From Impatiens glandulifera (lineage: Eukaryota > Streptophyta > Magnoliopsida > Ericales > Balsaminaceae), in the NCBI RefSeq assembly GCF_907164915.1, contig NC_061867.1, forward strand, positions 42,268,338 through 42,332,337: a DNA stretch of 64,000 nt, read 5' to 3'. Positions 22,912-34,650 of this stretch are shown piece by piece; position 1 is the first letter of the stretch; each line of letters starts with the position of its first letter. A model generated the notes under the pieces. That model searched no databases. It saw nothing but the letters and a program-made list of their open reading frames with translations, and was not told the origin of the DNA. Position numbers and translations under genes: made by a program.

Positions 22912-23674
22912 TAAATTAATAATTATATAAGAGAAAATTTGAGAATTATTATTATTATTATCATAATTATTTTTATATATATTAATTTTTTCTTTCTAAT
23001 TAATATTTTTTTATTTTCTTTTTATAACTTTAATAATTAATTTATACTTTATTTTCTCTTTATATTATTGGATAGATTTCTCGGGGCTCCAATTACTTTT
23101 AATGTTTAATTCAATCCATATGAGATTGATGCACAGGAGGATGTGACGTTCATCGCGTCGTCTTCTACTAACCTTCCACGTTGTAACTACATATATCCTT
23201 AAGGTACACATTGATTTTTCTGAGTTTCGATTGATCTTGTATTCTGTTACACTTTTTGATAGACGACATACCAGAAAATTGTTTTGTTGCAGGACATCGT
23301 AGATGGTGAATGCATCGTCTTCTTCCCCTGATGAGACGACGATGGCGATGAAGACGATGAGGAAGAGGAGAGATGAGAAGAATCGGAGGAGTGACGTGAT
23401 AGTTGTAGGATACCAAGTGTTCGACGAAATGACAAATAGAGATTCTTACTTTCTCATCTCCTTTAATAAATAAAACTTTTATATAATTTTCAGAGGAGAG
23501 TGCACCTTCCACCATTTTCTCAACTTTTGATTTCTAAAGGTTGTCTAAATAAATTTTATTCTTCCTAATTGCTTAAAGTTTGAGCCAATTTTAAACCTTT
23601 TTATAATTGAATCTAGGGTTAATTATGAGATTATATAAAAATTCATCACTTTACTTCCAACTCTAGGCATTGTT
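22698..23674. other. Helitron interior, no gene recognised
   Basis: The first 400 bases are AT-rich with TATATA runs. From about 23060 to 23520 base composition rises and looks gene-derived: a TTGTTGCAG acceptor-like site at 23283-23291 precedes GACATCGTAGATGGTGAATG, followed by a GAAGACGATGAGGAAGAG acidic run. I cannot identify a protein. It may be a further captured fragment. Confidence 0.35.
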
Positions 23675-25620
23675 TAATTCGATTATGACATAACAATTGT
23701 TGTCACAGATTTGCCTGGTTTACTCGAGGGAGCTCAGCAAGGTTTTGGTTTAATCCATGAATTTCTTAGTCACATAGAAAAATGTTTTGTTTTGGTAAAA
23801 TGAAACTATATATTCATTAATGTCATCATACTGTGTTGCTGCTTATTTATAACCATTATGAAAACCAAGTACAAGTTATTGATGGTTCATCTAAACATCC
23901 AGAATACGAATATGATTCAGTTCGGCTTAAAATATAATTGTTTATTCTAGAGCTTTCTGAAAAACCATGTTGGGTAGATTATAAATAAATTGATCTTCCC
24001 GAAGCATATGAGAAATGGGCATCATTCAAGGAAAATATTAAAGGACGTGACATTATATGCTTTTTGTATTAGTGCTGCCACTGGAAAGGGTACCCACAAA
24101 GTGATACCTGTAGCTTATGAACTCATACTGGCTCAAAGAGAAGACAGTATAAATAAAGTTCTTACCCTTTATTTAAAAGAAATCTTAATATCTCTAAAAT
24201 ATTTAAAATCTTATATTAATGTTTAGATACAAAATTATTTCCAAATATTGCTCTCTTTTAGAGTGGGATGTCTCAATTTTCATTATATCTCAACTATGGA
24301 CATCTTTCTCTATCTATAAATTTATTAACAGTTTTTCAGAAGTATATTACACATGTGTTTATGAATGAACCTATAAACATATTTTTGTTTGTGATGATGA
24401 TACAAAGCATAAACTCTTTATTTTTTTTTGTTAGATTCTCTTTTCATTACTAAACATGAATTGATAATTATATAATTGACAACTTTTCATTTCAGTTACA
24501 TAGATTCAGAAAGATTTTTGGTAGTTTATAACAAAATGGATCATCCAGAAGCACATGAAAAATGGGTATCATTCAAGGAAATTTTGAAGGACGTGGTATT
24601 AAATGTTTTTGTATGAGTGTTGTCACAAGAAATGGTACACTAGAAGTGATATATGCAGCTTATAAACTCATATTGGCTCAAAGAGAAACAATATAAATCA
24701 AGGTCTTACCTTTTTTTTAAAGAAATCTTAATGTCTCTAGAATATTTGAAGTATCATATTAATGTTTAGATACAAATTTGTTTTCAAATATAAATCTCTT
24801 TCAGCGTGGAAGGTTTCTATTTTCATTGTATCTCAGCCAAATACATCTTTTTGTATCCATAAATTTATTAACGTTTTTTCAGAAATATAATGCAAAAGTG
24901 TTTATGAATGAACCTATAAACATATTTTTGGGTGTGATGATGATACAAAACATAAACTCTTTATTTTTTATGTTGGATTCTCTTTTTATTACTAAACTTG
25001 AATTGATAATTGTATAACTGACCACTTTTCATTACAGTTGCATAGATTCAGAAAGAAGATTTTGATACAAGAGAGAAAAATATTATGGTTAAATATAGTG
25101 ACGAGAATAAAGTGACAGTTATAATGTAGTTAATTGTGAAGAGTGTGTTATGAAATGATTTTAGTTGTATCAGATTTCAGCACGTATTGGAAGTATGTGG
25201 GGTATACAAGTCTTTGTCTAAATTTTGGTGTAAAGGAGATGACACCGTTTTTGTTGTAGAGGTTAAATTTAGGTTTTTCTTCTTCCAACGATTTTGTATC
25301 TTCTTAATGATTGAGTTATGAAAACACATTTTGCAGATGGAGATGACATGGAATGACTTTAATGGACCAGATGACCTAAATGAAATTAAAATCTTAACTT
25401 TCATCTACACAACATGTAAACATAACTGATCATTTTTCATTATAATTACATAGATTTAAAAAGAAGATTTCAGCATATCTTAGAAGCAAGTTGGTATAGA
25501 AGTCTTTGTCTAAACTTGGTGTAATGAAGGGTGACACCGTTTTTGTTGAAGAATTTAAATTTAGCTTATTCCAACGATTTAGTATTTCTTAATGATTGTT
25601 ATGAACACATTTTGCAAAAC
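23675..25620 (+). pseudogene. captured 3' part of an Obg-family GTPase gene
   Basis: Exon-like pieces on the + strand match the Obg/CgtA family in order. [20 protein letters not shown] (G3 box, DLPG for DxxG) lies at about 23705-23765. LSEKPCWVDYK and LPEAYEKWASFKENIKGRD lie at about 23950-24050, then CISAATGKGTHKVI (G5 box, SA) at about 24060-24105. The last exons are represented by IDSER, RFQHVLE, GDDTVFV and MEMTWNDFNGPDD (25020-25380). Stops, including one in the NKxD-equivalent region (G4 box), and missing upstream exons show a dead fragment. Plant Obg proteins act in plastid or mitochondrial ribosome assembly. Intron-like spacers with CAG acceptors remain, so DNA rather than mRNA was captured. 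Confidence 0.8.
23965..25062 (+). repeat. tandem duplication within the captured Obg fragment
   Basis: Two units of about 549 bp (about 23965-24513 and 24514-25062) each contain an EA-EKW-SFKE exon, the ISAATGKGTHK-type segment, and an intron with CATTTCAGTTACATAGATTC or CATTACAGTTGCATAGATTC at its end. The junction fuses the CATAGATTCAGAAAG exon start to the NKMD exon. A smaller repeat follows: the GATTTCAGCA(C/T)… GTCTTTGTCTAAA exon at about 25172 recurs at about 25467. Confidence 0.82.
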
Positions 25621-25902
25621 ACCACTAAATTTACATTAAAAAATTTCATTCTTTAACATTAAAAAGAACAAAACTTATAAAATTAATAAAAAAATTAAAA
25701 TAGTGTAAGTTTATGTTTATATTTATATAAGAATATTTAGTTCATATAAGTTCGTTTATAAAAAATTAAAATATTGTAAGTTCATATATGTATATATATT
25801 TTCTTTTAATATAAATATATATTAATTTTATATAAATATTTTTTTTATTATATATTAACATATTGAATTAAATATCATACAAAAACTTCATTTATATTTT
25901 TT

Positions 25903-25929
25903 CCCGTACAACGTAGGGTATTTTACTAG
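25903..25929 (+). other. Helitron 3' terminus: hairpin and CTAG
   Basis: CCCGTACAACGTAGGG can pair CCC with GGG and TAC with GTA around an AAC loop, with one bulged G. It is followed by TATTTTACTAG. This is the usual plant Helitron end: a GC-rich hairpin about 7-11 bases before CTRR. Confidence 0.85.
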
Positions 25930-26497
25930 TTGCTATTGTAACTACAAAATACTTATTGTTGGATGTAACTTGCAAGGATATTGATAAAAAGGCAAACAAT
26001 GATAATCGTTGGATGAATGGATGATGGATTAGTGACTGTTGGATTAAAAATTGATTATGAGTTTAATTTTCAACTATAAATATCCATTCACCTTGTATTC
26101 CTCTCCACACGTTATCTTCTCACTTATCACTCTAGAATTCTAAAAGTCTTTCCTTGTTCTTGTGAGTGTTCTTCTAGTTTCTTGACTCGACCATTTCTGT
26201 GCAAAATTCGGTGATTGTGATTCAGATACTTTTGTCTAGTTTGTTGTTTTAGTAGTTTTTCTGTGCTAAATCATTACAGGTTCCGTTGTACCCTGGGAAG
26301 CATCCACCGACGAAACTCTCTAGCACAAACGGGAGATGGTGAAACTGTTTTAAGAAAACTATGATTTCACAAGCCTCGAAGCAAATGAGAAGACTTTTCT
26401 TCATCTCATTACATAATCTATTGTATCTGTTCTATTATCATTTTATTGTATTCATATATTTTTTACGTGTAATTGTTACGAGATAATATTACCAACA
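25930..26497 (+). repeat. copia B 5' LTR, second piece
   Basis: This continues the LTR after the Helitron (TTGCTATTGTAACTACAAAA) and matches 31268-31830 nearly throughout, ending ATTACCAACA. It includes a TATA-like CTATAAATATCC at about 26080, followed within about 30 bp by the likely transcription start. Confidence 0.92.
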
Positions 26498-26560
26498 ATC
26501 TTAAAACAATCTCATATTACTTATCTCAGATTTTTACACGTTTCTGGTTTTGTTTTAGAA

Positions 26561-27931
26561 ATGTCTACCGAAACACCTACTTCTAACATGAGGATGTCGA
26601 TTCTAACTAACCATCTGGATAAGCCAGAAAAGTTTGATGGCTCAAACTTTAATTGATGGCAGCAGAAGATGTTCTTCTACCTCACGACCTTGAGTCTCGC
26701 GCGAATCCTCACGGAGGATCCTCCCACATCTAAAATTGATGAGTCAGACGTGGCTTCATCGTCGGATGCAAACGTGCATCCAAAACTTGATGTGCAAGCG
26801 GCTTCAACCATTGATTCTTGACATCATTCAGATTTCTTATGTAGAAATTATGTGTTGAATGACTTATCAAATTCATTGTACAATGTGTACAGTGAAAAGA
26901 ATACGACCAAAGAACCATGACAATCTCTTGAATGTAAGTACAAAACAGAAGATGCGGGTGCAAAAAAGTTTATGGTCGATCGATTTTTGGACTACAAAAT
27001 GGTAGATTCAAGACCGGTCATTAAATAAATTCAAGAGATCCAATTTATTTTGCACGAAATTCATGCTAAGAGCATGAATTTGGGAGAAACTTTCCAAGTG
27101 GTGGCTATTATTGAGAAGTTACCACCGTCTTGGAACGATTTCAAAAACTACCTTAAGCACAAGCAAAAGGAGATGAACGTAGAAGAATTGGTGATTCGTC
27201 TACGCATTAAAGAGGAAAATAAAAGCGCCTCAAAGAAATACTTTAATCAACATGTGGCTAAACCAAATGTGGTTGAGCATAGTAAAGACAAGAAGAAACA
27301 AAATTCTTTTATCAAAAACCGGAACCTTAATCCTAAAGGAGGAATTTCTAAGAAGTTCATAGGCAAGTGTTTCAATTGCAATGGAATGGGTCATAGATCT
27401 TCCGATTACAAGAAGCCGAGAAGAATTAGAGAGGCTAACTTGACTCAAGGATTATCATACATAAATCTATGTGCGATGATATCTGAAGTTAGCTTGGTGG
27501 GGTCTAATCCACAAGAGTGTTGGGTTGACATAGGAGCTACAAGACATGTTTGCTCCAACAAAGAAGTATTTTCAAGCCTCGAAGAAGTGATGAATGGTGA
27601 AAAGCTGTTCATGGGGAATTCTGACACTTCTGACATGCACGGTGAAGGAAAAATGGTGTTAAGGTTGTTTTCAGGGAAAGATTTAACATTGACTAATGTG
27701 TTGTATGTTCCGGAGATTCGGAAAAATTTGATATTTGGATCTCTTCTAAGTAAGCATGGTTTTAAAATTGTGATTGAGTCGGATAAAATTATTTTATCCA
27801 AATGTGGAATGTTTGTAGGTAGAGGTTATGCTATTGATGGGCTTTTTAAGCTCAATGTAGTGACAGTTAAGCCAAGTATGAATGAAAAGAATAACTCTTC
27901 TATTTATTTGTTGGAGTCTTCCATTTTATGA
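26561..27931 (+). pseudogene. copia B gag and protease (broken)
   Basis: An ATG at 26561 opens MSTETPTSNMRMSILTNHLD, followed by KPEKFDGSNFN and an immediate stop. Further pieces give FLDYKMVDSRPVIK, LPPSWNDFKNYLKHKQKEMN and ELVIRLRIKEENKSASKKY, typical of a UBN2 gag. The nucleocapsid knuckle CFNCNGMGHRSSDY has Tyr in place of the last Cys. The protease motif reads WVDIGATRHVCSN, with Ile where Thr or Ser is expected in the D-T/S-G triad, and continues FMGNSDTSDMHGEGKM and VLYVPEIRKNLIFGSLL. About four stops precede the long open part (27050-27931). It cannot make a working capsid or protease. Confidence 0.88.
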
Positions 27932-28817
27932 CATGGCAAACTAGATCATATTAATTATGATTCGATGCATCGAGTAATAAAACTGAAGAGTATACCTACA
28001 TTCGAAATAAATAAGAAACACAAGTGTGAAATTTGTGTTGAAGCGAAATTGACGAGATCATCTTTCGAAACGTTGAAAGAAGTAATAGATCACTTGATTT
28101 AATTCATACAGATGTGTGTGATTTAAAAGGAACACCAACACGTGGTAGAGGAAAATAATTTATTACTTTTATTGATGATAACACAAAATATTGTTATATG
28201 TATATTCTTAAAAGTAAAGATGAAGCCATAGAGAAATTCACTCTCTATAAAAATGAGGTTAAAAGCCAACTTGGTAAAAAGATCAATGTGTTAAGAAGTG
28301 ATAGAGGAGGTGAATATGAATCACCTTTTGCCGAGCTATGTGCTCAATATGGTATAATCCATGAGACGACATCACCTTATTCTCCTCAACATAACGGTAC
28401 GACTTAGAGAAAAAATAGAACATTAAAAGAAATGATGAATTCACTTCTATTAAGTTATGGTCTACCACATAACATGTGAGAAGAAGCTATTTTGATGGCT
28501 AATTACCTTTTAAATAAGGTTCCACGAAAGAAGCTAGATAAGAGTCCATATGAGTTATGACATGAAAGAAAATCATCATATGAGTACTTACGAATGTGGG
28601 GTGTCTAGCTAAGGTAGTCGTACCATTACCTAAAAAGATAAAAGTTGGACAAAAAACTATTGATTGTATATTTATTGGATATGCACATAACAATAGTGCT
28701 TATCGTTTTCTTGTGTTTAAATCGGACATTTCAGATATTCATAAGAATACGATAATGGAATCGAGAAATGGATCATTCTTTGAACATGTACTTCCATATA
28801 AGTCTAATGAAGAATAA
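27932..28817 (+). pseudogene. copia B pre-integrase and integrase (broken)
   Basis: The pre-integrase HINYDSMHRVIKL and KHKCEICVEAKLTR lie at 27945-28060. The core includes LIHTDVCDLKGTP, ITFIDDNTKYCYMYILKSKD, VLRSDRGGEYESPF (second aspartate) and HETTSPYSPQHNGTT (before the catalytic glutamate, where a stop replaces the next codon). C-terminal residues are CIFIGYAHNNSAYRFLVF. Stops occur at least at 28158, 28405, 28478 and 28557. Confidence 0.87.
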
Positions 28818-28940
28818 CACTCTCCAAAAAGATTTCTTGAACTAGATGAACAAGAAAAAGAGAATGAAATTGAGGTTGAACTTAGACAAAATAAACGAGC
28901 TAGAATAGAAAAATCATTTGGTCCAGATTTTATTACTTTC

Positions 28941-30340
28941 ATGATGGAAAGTGAACCTCAAACGTATAATGAGGCAAATACCTCGTCTGAAGGGACTCAA
29001 TGGAAAGAGGCAATTAATAGTGATATAGAATCTATCATGCAAAACCATATATGGGAACTAGTGAATCTGCCTTCGAGAAATAAGCCACTAGGTTGCCAAT
29101 GGATTTTCGAAAGGAAAATGAAAATTGATGGATCAATTGATAAATATAAGGCAAAACTGGTGGTAAAAGGATATCGTCAATGAGAATGTCTTGATTATTT
29201 TGATACATATTCTCCTACGAGAATAACTTCTATTCGATTGATTCTTGCGATTGCTTCTTAGCGCAATCTAGAAGTTAATCAAATGGACGTAAAAACAGCT
29301 TTTTAAATGGAGACTTGGAAGAAGAAATTTACATAGATCAACCTCAAGTGTTTTCTTCTCAAAGGCAAGAAAATAAAGTTTTTAAATTGATTAATTCTTT
29401 ATATGGCTTAAAACAAGCTCCAAAACAATGGCATGAGAAATTTTTAAGATCAATGAATGTGATAAATGTATTTATATTAAAGACACAATAAATGGTTACG
29501 TTATTTATGTCTTTATGTAGATGACATACTTATCATTGGAAATAATGATAAAATGGTTAAATCTACTAAAGATATGTTAAATTCAAATTTTGACATTAAA
29601 GATATGGGATTGGCTGATGTGATTTTTGGAATCAAGGTGATTAGAACATCGGAAGGGATAGTTCTAAGTCAATCACATTATGTTGATAAGATCCTTGAAA
29701 ATTTTAATAATGATGATTCTACATTGGCTAAGACTCCGATAGATATGAGTCAACATCTATCTAAAAATCGCGGAGAGAGTGTTTCTCAATTAGAATATTT
29801 TCGAATAATTGAAAGTCTAATGTACTTAATGAGTTGTACAAGACCAGATATAGCCTATGTAGTAAGCAAACTAAGTAGATACATTGTACAATTACTTAGG
29901 CATTTAAGAAATACTCGTGATTATGGTTTGCACTACACAAGACATCCTACTGTTATCGAAGGGTACACTCATGCTAATTGGATTTTAGATATGAAAGACT
30001 CTAAGTCAACAAGTGAATATATATTTACACTTGGAGGTGTAGCTATATCTTGGAAACCATCTAAACAAACTGTTATTACTAGATCCACGATGGAATCTGA
30101 ATTTATAGCTCTTGAAAAATGCGGTGAAGAAGCTGAATGGCTACGTCTATTCTTAGAAGATATTCGAATGTGGTCTAAGCCCGTACCAGCAATTTCTTTT
30201 CATTGTGATAGTTAATCTGCGATCGGACGACCTAAGAGTCATATGTATAATGGTAAGTCTAGACATATACGTCGTAGACATAATACCATTAGACAATTAC
30301 TCTCTATTGTAATAACTCAATTGATTACATAAAATCAAAA
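28941..30340 (+). pseudogene. copia B reverse transcriptase and RNase H (broken)
   Basis: The start is WKEAINSDIESIMQNHIWEL with YKAKLVVKGYRQ, then stop codons and a frame change near 29183-29300. The catalytic [11 protein letters not shown] is intact at about 29515. [19 protein letters not shown], a family-typical [25 protein letters not shown] segment (29820-29890), and the RNase H core [20 protein letters not shown] and [19 protein letters not shown] follow. The tail SKSRHIRRRHNTIRQL is seen after a stop at 30213. Confidence 0.88.
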
Positions 30341-30934
30341 GATAATATTGCGAATACGTTAACCAAAGGGTTAAATAGAGAGTTGGTGTTAAAGTCCTCA
30401 CAAGGAATGTGACTTAAGCCTACAATAAGTTAGTATAAAGGGAAACCCAACCTATGATGACTAGAGATCCCAAGAACTAGGTTCAATGGGAAAACCTAAT
30501 TGTACTAAACTTGGTAGATTGATATGGGTAAAAATTCCTACGGTAAAATATTATTTCGGGAAAGGATAAGCACACAGACTTTTAATGATTCTTTATAAAC
30601 AAAGAGATCATCTATGTGAGAGAGAAGTGAGGCCGCTTAAAAAGAATTGCACGGCTCAATTCTAGACCCTCTCACTGAACCATGCGAATGTTCATGGCCA
30701 AAACAAACACAATCATGAGAACTAACATGTATCAAGAAGAATTTTATGTGAAAGTGTGTAATCATTTACACAAAAGGTAGAATTGTTCAAGAACATCGAG
30801 TTTACTAATCGGCTAGTAAAGTTATATACTTTCATAAGGAAAGGTTCAAAGGGTTAAATATACCTATCCTATGTAGAATTCAACTGTTGAACTTTTCACC
30901 AGATTAATCTTTCAATTTCCATTACTGTGGGGAT

Positions 30935-31830
30935 TGTTAAAATTAGACTAATTCCATTAATTAAATGGAAATGATATTTGGGAAAATGAAATTCACACTA
31001 AATTCAAATATGAATTAAGTGTAAAATTAATCCAAGTGAAATTCACATGAAATTCAAATGTGAATTAAAGTTAAATTAATTCAAATGAAATTCAAATGTA
31101 AATTAAAGTGAAATTAATCCAAGTGAAATTCACATCAAACAAATGTGAATTAAGGTGAAATTTCATCCAAATGAAATTCACATCAAATTCATTGTGAATT
31201 AAATTTATTAATTGTTACAATTAACATTAATGTCTTGAATGAGTCAATTAAAAAATGGTGTTAATTGCTATTGTATCTACAAAATACTTATTGTTGGATG
31301 TAACTTGCAAGGATGAGAAAAGACAAAGCAAGGATAATCATTGGATGAATGGATGATGGATTAGTGGCCGTTGGATTAGAGAATTGATTATGAGTTTAAT
31401 TTTCAACTATAAATATCCCTTCACCTTGTATTCCTCTCCACACATTATCTTCTCACTTCTCACTCTAGAATTCTAAAAGTTTTTTCTTATTCTTGTGAGT
31501 GTTCTTCGAGTTTCTTGACTCGATCATTTCTGTGTGAAACTCGGTGATTGTGATTCAAGTACTTTTGTCTAGTTCGTTGTTGTAGTGATTTTTCTGTGCT
31601 AAATCATTGTAGGTTCCATTGTACACTAGGAAGCAGTCACCGATGAAACTCTCCAGCACAAACGGGAGACGGTGAAACTGTTTTAAGGAAACTGTGATTT
31701 CATAGGTCTCAGAGCAAACGAGAAGATTTTTCTTCATCTCATTACATAATCTATTGTATCTGTTCTATTATCATTTTATTGTATTCATATATTATTTACG
31801 TGTAATTGTTACAAGATAAGATTACCAACA
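30935..31830 (+). repeat. copia B 3' LTR
   Basis: It starts TGTTAAAATTAGACTAATTCC-like sequence just after a GTGGGGA purine tract and ends ATTACCAACA, followed by CATAT. It is uninterrupted and served as the reference for finding the Helitron insertion in the other LTR. Small indels and substitutions separate the two LTRs. Confidence 0.93.
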
Positions 31831-31835
31831 CATAT

Positions 31836-32660
31836 AACATTTTTAATTTTATTTTTAACCATTTTAAGTTTATGAACGGGTCAACCCATAATCCGACCCA
31901 AATATCTAATTAATCTCACATATATATCCAAATTAACCACAACTCTCGACCCGGCAATCCGGATACTTTGAAAAAAAATTGGTGTTGAATTTACAATATA
32001 AAATCTTATTAGGCTAGTTAGTTAAAGCGTTGTACTTGTTTTGTGGGTCAACCCACAATCCGATTCAAATATCAATTTATTCTCACATATATATCTAAGT
32101 TAACCACAACTCTCGACCCGGCAATCCGGACACTTTGAAAAAAAATTGTGTTGAATTTAGAATATAAAATTTTATTAGCCTAGTTGGTTAAAGCGTTATG
32201 CTTGTTTTGTGAGTCAGTCCACAATCCGACCCAAGTATCCATTTGCTCTCACATATATATTCAAATTAACCACAGTTTTCGACCCGGCAATCCGGACACT
32301 TTGAAAAAAAATGATGTTGAATTTAGAATATAAAATCTTATTAGCCTAGTTGGTTAAAACGTTGTACTTATTTTGTGGGTCAACCCACAATCCGACCCAA
32401 ATATTCATTTACTCTCACATATATATCCAATTAACCATAGCTCTCCACCCGGCAATCCTAATACTTTGAAAAAAAAATTGATGTTGAATTTAGAATATAA
32501 AATTTTATTAGCTTAGTTGGTTAAAGCGTTCTAATTGTTTTGTGGGTCAACCCACAATCCGATCCAAATATCTATTACTCTCACATATATATCCAAATTA
32601 ACCAGCATTTTCGACCTGACAATCCAAATACTTTAAAAATTAAACATATTTCTTAATATA
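31836..32660 (+). repeat. tandem array, five units of about 166 bp
   Basis: Units start near 31876, 32042, 32209, 32375 and 32540 with GGGTCAACCCACAATCCGAC. They pass through CTCTCACATATATATCC, AACCACAACTCTCGACCCGG, CACTTTGAAAAAAA and TTGAATTTAGAATATAAAAT. Most end TTAGCCTAGTTGGTTAAAGC. That last part matches the Pol III A-box pattern TRGYNNARNNGG. GGGTCAACCC is a short palindrome. One outlying copy at 17699-18011 has a B-box-like GTTCGAAAC. Confidence 0.88.
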
Positions 32661-33160
32661 TTTTTATTCTTATATATATACATTATATATAAAAAGATTA
32701 AGAAATAAAAAATAATTAAAGAACAATTAACACCTTATACATAAATGAATTGTTTTTAAGTAATAATAAATAAAATAAAAAGTATAAATCAATCATTATC
32801 ACTAAAGTCTCACCCATGACTATTTCGCAATTAAGACTTTCATGAAGAGAAATATGAAACAATTTACAGAAATTGCGAGGAAGCTTCAATCTTCACTTCA
32901 TCTTCCTCAAGGAAACTAGAAATCAATCCATGGTTTTCCACTTTTGTTAATATCATTTTTCTTATCAATCATCCGCAGACGTTCTTTGTTCCTTGTTTCT
33001 ATCAGCTCCTTTGACATTCGATTAGGGAAGGCTAATTCCTGCTTTCTCTACGTATACTGTCTACTGGGTTAGTAAATTTATTAGTTTTTCTGTCTATTTG
33101 GTCACATATTCTATCGATTAGTTTCTCTTGTTGGGATTGATTGTTAATTTCCTAGTCTTT
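32661..33160. other. upstream region of EXO70, no frame
   Basis: It is AT-rich until about 32800, then more balanced. It may hold the promoter or an early leader exon of the EXO70 gene (for example around 32880-33080), but I cannot fix a transcription start. Confidence 0.3.
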
Positions 33161-34650
33161 AGTATATTGAATTTGAATCATGGGTTACATTCAGGTCTTT
33201 ATTTCCTGGGTATTGTATTTAGAAAAGTAAATAATTGCTGTAAGAAGACATATCTGTTGTTATGCCTCGATTTGGGATTAGAAACCTCAAGCTGGACAAT
33301 CTGTTAAGAAACTAGAATCATAAGAAGATTGAGGGAGTTACAGAAGAAATAGAGGAAGAAGAAGAAGATAGACTTAAATAGAAAGTTTACACCATTTTTC
33401 ATCTTACCCATACTACTTACTGTCTATAGGTCGATTATATACTACTTCACCCCATTTGTGGACCCTCATAGCATTGGGTCATTACATTTCAGTTGCTCAT
33501 GTTCTTCCTGTTTTAATTGTTGCTCCATTGATTGATTGTTCCTACAATTTATTAGTTTTAGTATTGAATTTGACTCATCGATCACATTCAGGTCTTTAAT
33601 TCCTGTGTATTGTAGAAAAGTAAATAATTGCATATATGTTGTTATGTCCCGATTAGGAATTAGAAACCTCAAGCTGGACAATCTGTTGGGAAACTAGAAT
33701 CATAGGAAGATTGAGAGAGTTGCAGAAGAAATAGAGGAAGAAGAAGATATACTTAAATAGAACTTTACTACTGCCTATAGGTCGATTATATACGACTTAA
33801 CTCCTTCCGTGGACCCTCGTAGCATTGGGTCATTACATTTCCGTTGCTCATGGTCTTCCTGTTTTTATTGTTGCTCTGTTGATTGATTGTTCCTACAATT
33901 TACTAGTTTTAGTATATTGAATTTGACTCATTGATCATATTCAGGTCTTTAATTCCTGGGTATTGTAGAAAAGTAAATAATTGCATATATGTTGTTAAGC
34001 CCCGGATAGGAATTAGAAACCTCAAGCTGGACAATCTGCTGGGAAACTAGAATCATAAGAAGATTGAGGGAGTTGCAGAAGAAATAGAGGAAGAAGAAGA
34101 TAGACTTAAATAGAAGTTTACTATTGCCTATAGGTCGATTATATACGACTTAACCCCTTCCGTGGACCCTCATAGCATTGGGTCATTACATTTCCGCTGC
34201 TCATGGTCTTCCTGTTTTAATTGTTGCTCCATGGATTGATTGTTCCTACAATTTACTAAGTTTACTATTGCCTATAGGTCGATTATATACGACTTAACCC
34301 CTTCCGTGAACCCTCATAGCATTGGGTCATTACATTTCAGTTGCTCATGTTCTTCCTGTTTTAATTGTTGCTCCATGGATTCATTGTTCCTACAATTTAC
34401 TAGTTTTAGTATATTGAATTTGACTCATCGATCACATTCAGGTCTTTAATTCCTGGGTATTGTAGAAAAATAACTAATTGCTGTCTTCTAGAAGATTGAT
34501 GGTTACTCATATCAGTTGGTTTTTGTTGAGAATTGCATTATTTCAGCAGTATTGTAACTCATCCAAATAGTATTAGTATATTGAATTTGAATCATCAATC
34601 ACATTCAGGTCTTTAATTCCTGGGTATTGTAGAAAAATAAATAATAGCTG
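33161..34650 (+). repeat. tandem duplications upstream of EXO70, 350-400 bp unit
   Basis: Copies begin AGTATATTGAATTTGA at 33161, about 33560, 33911 and about 34408, with a shorter one near 34572. Full units contain CATTCAGGTCTTTAATTCCT, GGAATTAGAAACCTCAAGCT, GAGTTGCAGAAGAAATAGAG, ATAGGTCGATTATATAC and AGCATTGGGTCATTACATTT. A partial unit (about 34258-34405) repeats only the second half. The last copies carry a different module, CTAGAAGATTGATGGTTA … GTATTGTAACTCATCCAAAT. The array ends about 270 bp before the EXO70 start codon. Confidence 0.9.

Larger units (their letters stand above)
18360..25929 (+). mobile_element. non-autonomous Helitron-like element with gene cargo
   Basis: The uninterrupted 3' LTR reads GGTGTTAA then TTGCTATTG. 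In the 5' LTR these halves are split exactly between A and T with no target duplication. The insert starts TC (18360) and ends CTAG (25926-25929). A hairpin lies 7 bases before that CTAG (25903-25918). These are the hallmarks of Helitrons. No Rep/helicase frame is present, so it is non-autonomous. Cargo includes plastid rpl2/ndhF sequence and part of an Obg GTPase gene. Several tandem duplications and a long TA tract add length, for 7,570 bp in total. Confidence 0.87.
18017..31830 (+). mobile_element. Ty1/copia retrotransposon B with nested Helitron
   Basis: Both ends carry the target duplication CATAT (18012-18016 and 31831-31835). The 5' LTR is in two pieces (18017-18359 and 25930-26497, 911 bp in all). 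The 3' LTR is 30935-31830 (896 bp). LTRs begin TGTTA and end CCAACA. Without the Helitron the element is about 6.2 kb. Gag, protease, integrase, reverse transcriptase and RNase H lie in copia order on the + strand, with many stops. A related, more decayed copy is at 54094-57180. Confidence 0.92.

Noticed and set aside
23168..23515. Minus-strand 115-codon frame in the Helitron
   Set aside because: It has no recognisable motif, and the + strand has splice-like signals and a simple acidic run; neither direction is supported.
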